From Aphodosoma sp045658305 (GTDB lineage Bacteria > Bacteroidota > Bacteroidia > Bacteroidales > Paludibacteraceae): a stretch of DNA of 18,713 bases. A program made the translations under genes and the position numbers. This document shows, piece after piece, positions 6,382-13,487 of the stretch. Position 1 is the stretch's first letter; every line of letters starts with the position of its first letter. The notes below the pieces were generated by a model that saw only the letters and a program-made list of their open reading frames with translations, was not told where the DNA came from and did no database searches. The stretch is taken from positions 1 through 18,713 of the forward strand of contig JAZOUT010000023.1 in the NCBI GenBank assembly GCA_045658305.1, written 5' to 3'.

Positions 6382-7674
6382 ATGATTAAGAATAGAGTAG
6401 ATATAATTTCGCTTGGTTGTTCTAAGAATCTTGTTGATTCAGAGCAAGTAATGGCTCAGTTTGCCAATCGAGGTTTTGATGTATTTCATGATTCTTCAGA
6501 TGTCAAAGGTCAATATGTCATTATCAACACTTGTGGTTTTATTGGTGATGCGAAAGAGGAATCTATTGAAATGATTCTCTCAATGGCACAAGCAAAAAAG
6601 CGTCGTAAAATAGGTAAACTTATTGTTATGGGTTGCCTTTCAGAGCGTTATCGTGAGGAGTTGAAAGTTGAAATACCAGAAGTAGATGCTTTTTATGGCA
6701 AATTTGATTGGATTGGTCTTGCGAATGATTTATTTCAAGATAGTGTATTTACAGAAAATCAACGCGTTATAACTACTCCATCTCATTATGCTTATATAAA
6801 AATAGCCGAAGGCTGTAATCGTACATGTTCGTATTGTGCAATACCTATTATTACAGGTAAATATAAATCTCGTGCTATCGAATCTATTGTTGAGGAGGTA
6901 AAAGCATTAGTCGCAACAGGGGTAAAAGAGTTTCAACTCATAGCACAAGACTTGACTTTCTATGGCTATGATTTGTATAAAACCAATAAACTTGCTGAAT
7001 TAGTTCAGACTCTTGCTAATATCCCTGGTGTAGAGTGGTTGCGTCTTCATTATGCATATCCAAATCAATTTCCATATGAGCTTTTAGAGGTGATGCGCAA
7101 TAATTCAAATGTTTGTGCTTATATGGATGTAGCATTGCAGCATATTTCAAATAATATTTTAACTCTTATGCGTCGTAATGTTACAAAAGATGAAACTTAT
7201 GCTTTTGTTCGTCGTCTGAGAGAAGAAGTGCCAGGAATACATTTGCGTACAACACTTCTTGTAGGTCATCCAGGCGAGACTGATGCGGATTTCGAAGAGT
7301 TGATGCAATTTGTTCGAGATATGCGATTTGAGCGTATGGGTGCTTTCGCTTATTCTGATGAAGAGGGAACATATTCTAATTTGAATTATCAAGATGATGT
7401 GCCTTTCGAAACTAAGCAAGAGAGAGTTGATCAATTGATGGAACTTCAAGCGCAAATATCAGAAGAAATAAATGCGCAAAAAGTAGGACAAATTCTCAAA
7501 GTTATAATTGATAGAGAAGAGGAAGATTTTTATGTAGGGCGCACTGAGTTTGATTCTCCTGATGTAGATGGAGAGGTGTTGATTGTTAAAAATAAGAATT
7601 TGGAAATAGGTAATTTCTATCAAGTCAGAATTACCGATTCCGATATGTATGACCTTTATGGAGAAGTATTATGA
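6382..7674 (+). CDS. rimO: Ribosomal protein uS12 methylthiotransferase RimO
   Basis: This 430-residue radical SAM enzyme adds a methylthio group to the conserved aspartate of ribosomal protein uS12. The N-terminal UPF0004 domain holds the auxiliary-cluster cysteines C13 (LGCSKNLVDSE), C51 (NTCGF) and C85 (GCLSERY). The radical SAM cluster is C145-C149-C152 in EGCNRTCSYCAIP. A TRAM domain occupies about residues 365-430. The LGCSKN motif and the GCNRTCSYCAIP form favour RimO over MiaB, which modifies tRNA. Its ATG is 9 nt after ftsY, and its stop overlaps the next start by 4 nt (ATGA), so the three are probably one transcript. Confidence 0.95.
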   Translation: MIKNRVDIISLGCSKNLVDSEQVMAQFANRGFDVFHDSSDVKGQYVIINTCGFIGDAKEESIEMILSMAQAKKRRKIGKLIVMGCLSERYREELKVEIPEVDAFYGKFDWIGLANDLFQDSVFTENQRVITTPSHYAYIKIAEGCNRTCSYCAIPIITGKYKSRAIESIVEEVKALVATGVKEFQLIAQDLTFYGYDLYKTNKLAELVQTLANIPGVEWLRLHYAYPNQFPYELLEVMRNNSNVCAYMDVALQHISNNILTLMRRNVTKDETYAFVRRLREEVPGIHLRTTLLVGHPGETDADFEELMQFVRDMRFERMGAFAYSDEEGTYSNLNYQDDVPFETKQERVDQLMELQAQISEEINAQKVGQILKVIIDREEEDFYVGRTEFDSPDVDGEVLIVKNKNLEIGNFYQVRITDSDMYDLYGEVL

Positions 7675-7952
7675 ATAATAAAGAATTTCAAACAGAGTTA
7701 GCTCGACGTTTAGGCGTTTCGCAAAAGCGTTCTGCCGAATTGATGAAAGGTTATGTTGATACATTAGTGCAACAATTGGCTGATGCCGATGAGTTGCCTT
7801 TCTTGTCTATGGGTACGTTTGAAGTTAAACAAAAAGAGCAACGTATTATTGTCAACCCTTCGTCAAAAAAACGTATGCTTGTGCCTCCAAAATTGGTCTT
7901 GAATTTCAAACCTTCATTGTCGTTGAAAAATAAATGTAAAGAAGTGAAATAG
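7671..7952 (+). CDS. HU/IHF-family DNA-binding protein
   Basis: This 93-residue protein has the size and pattern of an HU/IHF subunit: an N-terminal helical pair (KEFQTELARRLGVSQKRSAEL), then the beta segment LPFLSMGTFEVKQKEQR. The DNA-binding arm appears as IIVNPSSKKRMLVPPKLVLNFKPS; the P-S-S-K-K turn replaces the usual N-P-x-T-G/R tip. It therefore looks like a divergent Bacteroidota paralogue rather than the main HU. It overlaps rimO by 4 nt (ATGA) and lies 11 nt before a second HU-domain gene, so the two may dimerise; that is inference. Its stop codon shares its last base with the next gene's Shine-Dalgarno sequence. Confidence 0.85.
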   Translation: MNNKEFQTELARRLGVSQKRSAELMKGYVDTLVQQLADADELPFLSMGTFEVKQKEQRIIVNPSSKKRMLVPPKLVLNFKPSLSLKNKCKEVK

Positions 7953-7958
7953 AGGAGG
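7952..7958 (+). promoter_or_regulatory. Strong Shine-Dalgarno sequence before the HU-LysM gene
   Basis: GAGGAGG (with AGGAGG at 7953-7958) lies 5 nt before the ATG at 7964. Its first G is the last base of the TAG stop of the preceding HU gene. As with rpmG, such a strong SD is uncommon in Bacteroidota and may make translation depend on anti-SD availability. Confidence 0.78.
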
Positions 7959-7963
7959 ATATT

Positions 7964-9301
7964 ATGACGAAAATTACAAATTCAAATATATTATCTGCGT
8001 TTCGTAAGCAACTTGGTCTCTCTAAGGCCGACGAAGTAGCTTTTGTCGAGGCTTTTCAGTCTGTGTTCGAGGAGGCTCTTTTGCGAGATAAGGTCTTGAA
8101 GATAAGTGGGCTTGGTACGTTTAAGCTGATTGCGGTCGAATCTCGCAAAAGTGTGAATGTCAACACTGGCGAAGAAATCGAAATCGCAGGGCATTATAAG
8201 CTTACCTTTACTCCTGACGTAGCGTTAAAAGACAAGGTTAATGAGCCTTTAGTTCATCTTGAAACTATAGAGTTAGATGTCAATGATGGCGATTCTCCTG
8301 CAAATGTAGAAGATCAATCATATGTCGAGTCTCACAAGGATTCCGAATTTACAGAAGTTGCACACTTTCAAGACGATCCATTGCAGAAACTAACAGAACA
8401 AGCTCTTGAACTTAAAGATATTCTTGCTGATATACAGGGCTTTGGTGGCATAAGTCAAGATTTAGTCGAGGAAGAAATCATCGTAGAGGCGACACCTGAA
8501 GAAATCATGGCTAAGCCAGAAGTTAATAATGAAGAGCAAGTAGCTGATTCAAAAGAAATTGTTACAGAAAAACTAGAAGAGTCTAAGCCAGAAGAACCTA
8601 AACAAAAAGAGCCTCAAGCTACAATTGTAGCAACTCAAATAGTTGAGCCATTTTCTCAGTCTCAAAACTCAACTTCAATTTCTGGTCAAGATATTATAAA
8701 TACTATAAATCAAGAGGATAATAAGTCCGAAAATAAACGCTCTAAAGGTTGGATTTGGGTGGCCGTTATTCTGTTTTTGGGTGTAATTGGCTTGTTGGTA
8801 TATCAAAATCTCGATTTCTTCTCGCAACCAATCGCCACAGATACAGACGCTTCGCTTATTGCGGAGGTCGAGCCTGAATCAGAGATTGTTCTCACTGAGC
8901 CAGAGGATTCACTCCTTGACGCAAACTTAGAAATAGATACCGTAGAAGCACTTGAGCCTCAATTGCCGATAGATTCTATCGTGATTGACAAGACATCACC
9001 TATCTATTCTGAACAATTTTCTGATATATTCAATCGCAAGCGTGAATATACCGAATTTATTGATACAGTTACACTTAACGAGGGCAGTCGTCTCACTTGG
9101 ATTTCGTTTAAGCAATACGGACACAAGGACTATTGGGTCTATATCTATGAGGCAAATCGCGATATAGTCAAAAATCCAAACTCTATCAAGATAGGCACAC
9201 AGCTCCGCATACCTAAGCTTGCTCCAGAGTTGATAGATACAACGAATCCAGAAACTATCGAGTATGCACGATATTTGCATGATGTTTACGTGAAAAAATA
9301 A
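7964..9301 (+). CDS. Membrane protein with N-terminal HU domain and C-terminal LysM domain
   Basis: The 445-residue protein joins three parts. Residues 1-95 form an HU/IHF-like domain (LKISGLGTFKL, then a beta-arm region with NVNTGEEIEIAGHYKLTFTPD). Residues about 96-258 are an acidic, Glu/Pro-rich linker. Residues 262-281 form one transmembrane helix preceded by basic KSENKRSK, which favours cytoplasmic N-terminus by the positive-inside rule. After an acidic periplasmic spacer, residues 367-419 match a LysM peptidoglycan-binding domain (LTWISFKQYGHKDYWVYIYE, then IKIGTQLRIPKL). The arrangement could tether DNA to the cell wall, which is inference. A strong SD fixes the start. Similar HU-LysM proteins probably exist in other Bacteroidales, but I know no assigned function. 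It is the last gene of the ftsY-rimO cluster. Confidence 0.85.
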   Translation: MTKITNSNILSAFRKQLGLSKADEVAFVEAFQSVFEEALLRDKVLKISGLGTFKLIAVESRKSVNVNTGEEIEIAGHYKLTFTPDVALKDKVNEPLVHLETIELDVNDGDSPANVEDQSYVESHKDSEFTEVAHFQDDPLQKLTEQALELKDILADIQGFGGISQDLVEEEIIVEATPEEIMAKPEVNNEEQVADSKEIVTEKLEESKPEEPKQKEPQATIVATQIVEPFSQSQNSTSISGQDIINTINQEDNKSENKRSKGWIWVAVILFLGVIGLLVYQNLDFFSQPIATDTDASLIAEVEPESEIVLTEPEDSLLDANLEIDTVEALEPQLPIDSIVIDKTSPIYSEQFSDIFNRKREYTEFIDTVTLNEGSRLTWISFKQYGHKDYWVYIYEANRDIVKNPNSIKIGTQLRIPKLAPELIDTTNPETIEYARYLHDVYVKK

Positions 9302-9361
9302 TAATTTTAAAATCTTGTTAAATAATTCTAAAACAAACATTTTTTAACGTACCGCATGCTT

Positions 9362-9389
9362 TATATTTGCCACTAAAGTGTTAATTTTG
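9362..9389 (+). promoter_or_regulatory. Probable promoter region of the moxR-bat operon
   Basis: Two candidate -7 boxes fit TAnnTTTG: TATATTTG at 9362-9369 and TAATTTTG at 9382-9389. Neither has a clean TTTG at -33, and T-rich stretches at about 9340 and 9359 could serve. The gap between the HU-LysM stop and moxR (134 nt) holds no gene and no convincing hairpin terminator. Confidence 0.5.
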
Positions 9390-9435
9390 CACTGAAAACT
9401 GAATGTAATGTCAAAAAATTAAACAAAAATATATT

Positions 9436-10434
9436 ATGAGTTTTAACACCGTTGATATTAGAGAATTAAACGAACGCATAGAGCGTCAAAGTGCGTTTGT
9501 CGATGCCCTCGTTATGGGTATGAATCAAACTATTGTCGGACAAAAACATCTTGTCGAGTCTTTGCTCATAGGTCTGTTGTCTGACGGACACGTATTGCTT
9601 GAGGGTGTGCCTGGTTTGGCAAAAACCTTAGCAATTAAAACCTTAGCTCAACTTATCGATGCCGACTATAGTCGTATCCAATTTACTCCCGACCTCTTGC
9701 CTGCCGACGTAGTTGGTACAATGATTTATAGTCAAAAGAACGAAAATTTTGATATAAAAAAAGGTCCAGTATTCGCTAATTTCGTATTGGCGGATGAAAT
9801 CAACCGTGCCCCAGCCAAAGTGCAAAGTGCTCTCCTCGAAGCAATGCAAGAGCATCAAGTAACTATCGGCGAAGAAACATTCCGTCTCCCTGAGCCATTC
9901 CTCGTGCTTGCTACTCAAAACCCTATTGAACAAGAAGGTACATACCCACTCCCAGAAGCGCAAGTCGACCGTTTCATGCTCAAAGTAGTCATCACATATC
10001 CACAACGCGACGAAGAGCGTCAAATCGTCTCTGCACATCTCAAAGGTGGCTTCAATCCCGTAAAACCAATCCTCAAAGTTGAGGACATCATCGAAGCTCG
10101 TAAAGTCGTTCGCGAAGTCTATATGGACGAAAAAATCGAACGCTACATCGTTGATTTAGTGTATGCTACACGTTTCCCAGAGGAGTACGGATTGAAAGAA
10201 TTGAAAAATATGATTTCTTTCGGAGGTTCACCTCGTGCCTCTATCAATCTCGCCTTGGCGGCTCGTGCCTACGCATTCATCAAACGCCGTGGCTATGTAA
10301 TCCCTGAGGACGTTCGCGCTGTGTGCCACGATGTATTGCGCCACCGTATTGGTCTCTCTTACGAAGCTGAGGCTAACAACATGACTTCTGAAGAAATCAT
10401 CAACGAAATCCTCAACGCAGTCGAAGTGCCTTAG
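9436..10434 (+). CDS. moxR: MoxR-family AAA+ ATPase
   Basis: This 332-residue protein is a MoxR AAA+ ATPase, a cytoplasmic chaperone-like motor that works with VWA-domain partners. It shows Walker A GVPGLAKT (57-64), Walker B VLADEIN (117-123), sensor 1 ATQNP (159-163), EAQVDRF (174-180) with the arginine region, and sensor 2 within GGSPRAS. Length is normal. It heads the bat operon, the standard Bacteroidota arrangement, and is followed by its usual DUF58 partner after a 155-nt gap containing two copies of a hairpin repeat. Codons here use more C endings (ATC, CTC, TTC) than those of the upstream export module. Confidence 0.95.
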   Translation: MSFNTVDIRELNERIERQSAFVDALVMGMNQTIVGQKHLVESLLIGLLSDGHVLLEGVPGLAKTLAIKTLAQLIDADYSRIQFTPDLLPADVVGTMIYSQKNENFDIKKGPVFANFVLADEINRAPAKVQSALLEAMQEHQVTIGEETFRLPEPFLVLATQNPIEQEGTYPLPEAQVDRFMLKVVITYPQRDEERQIVSAHLKGGFNPVKPILKVEDIIEARKVVREVYMDEKIERYIVDLVYATRFPEEYGLKELKNMISFGGSPRASINLALAARAYAFIKRRGYVIPEDVRAVCHDVLRHRIGLSYEAEANNMTSEEIINEILNAVEVP

Positions 10435-10454
10435 TCGTCGAATCTATCCCCACC

Positions 10455-10479
10455 GAATACACACTCTCATTGTGTATTC
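10455..10479 (+). repeat. Hairpin repeat copy 1 in the moxR-DUF58 gap
   Basis: GAATACACA and TGTGTATTC form a perfect 9-bp stem around loop CTCTCAT, 20 nt after the moxR stop. No T-run follows, so it is not a standard terminator. A 24-bp stretch of it (10456-10479) recurs at 10549-10572 with one mismatch. Confidence 0.85.
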
Positions 10480-10548
10480 TGGGCTTAATTTTCACCCTAA
10501 TCTCTAGTAAGGTGCAAGCATACTGCAAGCAAGAAAACCGTCAAAAAA

Positions 10549-10572
10549 AATACACACTCTCATTGTGTGTTC
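10549..10572 (+). repeat. Hairpin repeat copy 2 before the DUF58 start codon
   Basis: This copy matches the first at 23 of 24 positions. It keeps the loop CTCTCAT and an 8-bp stem with one T-G wobble. It ends 17 nt before the TTG start at 10590 and could affect mRNA processing, stability or initiation between moxR and the rest of the operon. Confidence 0.85.
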
Positions 10573-10589
10573 AAAACTAACGATTAATA

Positions 10590-11459
10590 TTGGAAACAAG
10601 CGAATTATTAAAAAAAGTACGCCGTATCGAAATAAAAACACGCGGATTGTCAAACAATATCTTTGCGGGCGAGTATCATACAGCCTTCAAAGGTAAAGGT
10701 ATGACATTCTCCGAAGTGCGCGAATATCAATATGGTGACGAGATACGAACAATCGATTGGAACGTAACAGCACGTTTTCGTAAACCCTTTGTGAAGGTAT
10801 TCGAAGAAGAACGCGAACTCACTGTTATGCTTCTCGTCGACGTCTCTGCGTCGCGTCAATTTGGTACGATATCTGCTATGAAACAAGATGTTATTACCGA
10901 GTTGGCAGCCACACTTGCTTTTTCTGCAATTCAAAACAACGATAAAATCGGCGTAATCTTCTTCAGCGACAAAATCGAAAAATTCATACCTCCACAAAAA
11001 GGGCGTAAACACATTCTCTATATCATTCGCGAGCTCATTGATTTCCAACCCGAAAGTACAACTACCGACATATCAATGGCTTTACGCTATTTCACAAATG
11101 TTATTAAAAAACGCTCTACAGCCTTCATTATAAGCGACTTCATTGATGATAATCTCTCACAAGACACTCTAACAATCGCTAATCGCAAACACGATTTAGT
11201 CGCATTCCAAATCTACGACAAGCGCGATGCCGAACTTCCTGACGTGGGTTTGATTAAGATGAAGGATGCCGAAACAGGCGAGCGACTTTGGGTAGATACA
11301 TCTTCTCGCAAGGTGCGTATGATGTATAAAAATATTTGGGATGAGCGCAAGCTTAAACTCCAGCAAATGATAAGCAAAGCAGGTGTAGATAGTGTCTCTA
11401 TGGAGGCAAGTGAAGATTACGTTAAAGCCCTAATGCGCCTATTCAAGATGCGTATCTAA
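10590..11459 (+). CDS. DUF58 (VWA-like) protein of the bat operon, TTG start
   Basis: This 289-residue cytoplasmic protein belongs to the DUF58 family, regular partners of MoxR ATPases. The DUF58 signature VREYQYGDEIRTIDWN lies at residues 43-58. A VWA-like segment follows, with the metal-site motif DVSAS at 84-88 and a later IISDFID. The start is TTG at 10590: no ATG or GTG lies suitably upstream in frame, and the resulting sequence METSELLKKVRRIEIKTRG matches, from memory, how Bacteroides homologues begin. A hairpin repeat ends 17 nt before it. The next gene starts 2 nt after its stop. Its role is probably to connect MoxR to the membrane Bat proteins. Confidence 0.9.
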   Translation: METSELLKKVRRIEIKTRGLSNNIFAGEYHTAFKGKGMTFSEVREYQYGDEIRTIDWNVTARFRKPFVKVFEEERELTVMLLVDVSASRQFGTISAMKQDVITELAATLAFSAIQNNDKIGVIFFSDKIEKFIPPQKGRKHILYIIRELIDFQPESTTTDISMALRYFTNVIKKRSTAFIISDFIDDNLSQDTLTIANRKHDLVAFQIYDKRDAELPDVGLIKMKDAETGERLWVDTSSRKVRMMYKNIWDERKLKLQQMISKAGVDSVSMEASEDYVKALMRLFKMRI

Positions 11460-11461
11460 TT

Positions 11462-12406
11462 ATGAAAAAATTTATTGCTATTATATTGTGCATTCTGCAT
11501 TGCGCATTGTGCATCGATCTAAAATCTCAGGTTTCAGTCTCAGCATCAATCGATTCTGTGCAGATGTTCATTGGCGAGCAAGCTAAACTCTCCATTCAAG
11601 CTGTTCAGCCTCACGACTATGTCTTGCAATTCCCACTCTTTTCTGATACCGTAGTCTCTAGTTTAGAGTTAGTTGCTACTCTCAAACCTGATACAGTGTT
11701 GCTTGATAACGACCGCTTGCAAGTTACTAATAGTTATATCGTGACTTCGTTCGACTCTGCGTTGGTCTATCATCCCGGATTTGAAGTGCTAGCAGGCGAA
11801 GAGGTATATCTCACTAATCCTATCACTATCAAGATTGTAGATATGCCAGTCGACACTACTCAGCAAGCAATTACCGACATCAAGGATGTCTATCAACCAC
11901 CTATCGATTGGATGTTTTATCTAACTATTGCAGGTTATATCTTGTTGGCAATCTTACTTTTAGCTCTAACAATTTATTTGATCAACAAGTATCTCAAATC
12001 TCGTAATAATGCAGAGATTGAGCCAGAACCTGAACCGATCGACCCTCGTAAAGCCCACGAAATTGCATATGAAGAATTGGATGCTTTGCGTCAAAAGCAG
12101 TTGTGGCAAAACCAACAATTCAAAATCTATTATACCGAGCTTACAGAGATTCTCCGTCGTTATATTTCCAATCGTTATGCCATTGATGCAATGGAGCAAA
12201 CTTCCGACGATATCGTAACCGAATTCCGTAGAAATAAGGAACTTAAAGAAAAGAAAGAAGAGATAAAACTATTGTCAGATGTTTTGCAAGTGGCAGATTT
12301 AGTGAAGTTTGCCAAATGGCAACCTCTTCCAGATGAGTGCGAACGCTCATTCCATCAAGTAACAGACTTCATCGACAAAACCAAAGAAGTAGAAACTGAA
12401 AATTGA
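11462..12406 (+). CDS. Bat-operon membrane protein with signal peptide and one TM helix
   Basis: I do not recognise a named family with confidence. The 314-residue protein has an N-terminal signal (residues 1-19, FIAIILCILHCALCI), a periplasmic beta-rich domain of about 120 residues that resembles the start of BatD-like proteins, one transmembrane helix at about 151-174, an acidic EIEPEPEPIDP hinge, and a cytoplasmic helical domain (about 190-310) with LTEILRRYISNRY and LQVADLVKFAKWQP. That layout recalls DUF4381-type proteins of MoxR operons. It fits between the DUF58 gene (2 nt) and batA (31 nt), the usual position of an unnamed gene in Bacteroidota bat operons. Its signal-peptide DNA is made of four TTGTGCA-type heptamers. 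Confidence 0.8.
   Translation: MKKFIAIILCILHCALCIDLKSQVSVSASIDSVQMFIGEQAKLSIQAVQPHDYVLQFPLFSDTVVSSLELVATLKPDTVLLDNDRLQVTNSYIVTSFDSALVYHPGFEVLAGEEVYLTNPITIKIVDMPVDTTQQAITDIKDVYQPPIDWMFYLTIAGYILLAILLLALTIYLINKYLKSRNNAEIEPEPEPIDPRKAHEIAYEELDALRQKQLWQNQQFKIYYTELTEILRRYISNRYAIDAMEQTSDDIVTEFRRNKELKEKKEEIKLLSDVLQVADLVKFAKWQPLPDECERSFHQVTDFIDKTKEVETEN
11486..11513 (+). repeat. TTGTGCA heptamer tract inside a signal-peptide sequence
   Basis: Four heptamers in perfect phase are read: TTGTGCA, TTCTGCA, TTGCGCA and TTGTGCA. They encode the hydrophobic core (C-I-L-H-C-A-L-C-I) of the signal peptide of the gene at 11462. The two inner units each carry a substitution, so this copy is decayed compared with the batD tract. 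Confidence 0.85.
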
Positions 12407-12437
12407 AGTTATTTAATCTGAATTCTCAAATCGTATT

Positions 12438-13421
12438 ATGATTTTCAATAATCCCGAATATCTCTGGTTGCTATTGGTGCTTGTGCCGATGATTGGTTGG
12501 TATGTTTACAAACAATATCAATCTAATGCAAGTTTGCAGGTATCTTCAACAGCACCATTTAGTAAAATGCCTAAAACCCACAAACACTATCTTTTTCATC
12601 TTGTGTTTGCACTACGTTGTTTGGCATTAACTTTTCTTGTCATAGCTATAGCTCGTCCACAATCTTCTAATAGTTATCGTAGCGAGTCAACCGAGGGTAT
12701 CGATATCATGCTTTCGCTCGATATTTCGGGGACAATGTTAGCTGAGGATTTAAAACCTAATCGTTTAGAGGCAGCTAAAGAGGTAGCTACTAAATTCATT
12801 GCCGACCGTCCTGATGATAATATAGGTTTAGTAGTTTTTGCAGGCGAAAGTTTCACTCAGTGTCCACTTACTACCGACCACGGAGTGCTTATTAATTTGC
12901 TTAATGCTGTAGAGTTTGGCGTTATCGAAGATGGTACTGCTATTGGTCTTGGACTTGCCAATGCGGTTAACCGCATTAAGGACAGTCAAGCAAAATCAAA
13001 AGTAATCATTCTTCTTACCGATGGTTCTAACAATCGTGGTGATATTGCTCCTCTTACAGCGGCCGAGATAGCTAAGAAGTTCGGTGTCAGAGTATATACT
13101 ATCGCTGTAGGTAAGCATGGTATGGCGCCTTATCCTTTCCAAACTCCAATGGGAATAAGATATCAAAACGTACCTGTAGAGATTGATGAAGATGTGCTTC
13201 AGCAAATTGCTAAAATGACAGGAGGTAGTTTCTTCCGTGCTACCGACAATGCCTCTCTCGGTGCTATTTATGGTGAAATCGACCAAATGGAAAAGACCAA
13301 ACTTCAAGTGAGAGAATACAAAAAGCGCAACGAAGAGTTTTTCCCTTATCTCCTTACAGCATTAGCATTACTTATTTTTGAAATATTGATTCGCAACACA
13401 CTTCTACGTTGTTTGCCATAA
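12438..13421 (+). CDS. batA: Aerotolerance protein BatA (VWA domain membrane protein)
   Basis: This 327-residue inner-membrane protein has two N-terminal TM helices (about 8-24 and 53-72, ending in the family hallmark IARPQ), a VWA domain, and a C-terminal TM helix (about 301-318). The metal-site (MIDAS) motif is DISGT at residues 95-99, where the consensus is D-x-S-x-S; Thr replaces the last Ser. Other elements are DGTAIGLGLANAV and LLTDGSNNRGD. In Bacteroides, Bat proteins were named for effects on aerotolerance, and the biochemical role is not settled. It is a paralogue of the next gene. The order places it as BatA. Confidence 0.93.
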   Translation: MIFNNPEYLWLLLVLVPMIGWYVYKQYQSNASLQVSSTAPFSKMPKTHKHYLFHLVFALRCLALTFLVIAIARPQSSNSYRSESTEGIDIMLSLDISGTMLAEDLKPNRLEAAKEVATKFIADRPDDNIGLVVFAGESFTQCPLTTDHGVLINLLNAVEFGVIEDGTAIGLGLANAVNRIKDSQAKSKVIILLTDGSNNRGDIAPLTAAEIAKKFGVRVYTIAVGKHGMAPYPFQTPMGIRYQNVPVEIDEDVLQQIAKMTGGSFFRATDNASLGAIYGEIDQMEKTKLQVREYKKRNEEFFPYLLTALALLIFEILIRNTLLRCLP

Positions 13422-13450
13422 AGTCATAGATAGCAGATTACAAATAATAA

Positions 13451-13478
13451 TTTTCAATTCTCAATTCTCAATTATCAA
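13451..13478 (+). repeat. YTYTCAA heptamer tract before batB
   Basis: Four units in perfect phase are read: TTTTCAA, TTCTCAA, TTCTCAA and TTATCAA. They end 9 nt before the batB ATG at 13488. The 66-nt batA-batB gap consists largely of this tract, which belongs to the same family as those upstream of ftsY and the PAP2 gene. Confidence 0.8.
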
Positions 13479-13487
13479 CACAATATT

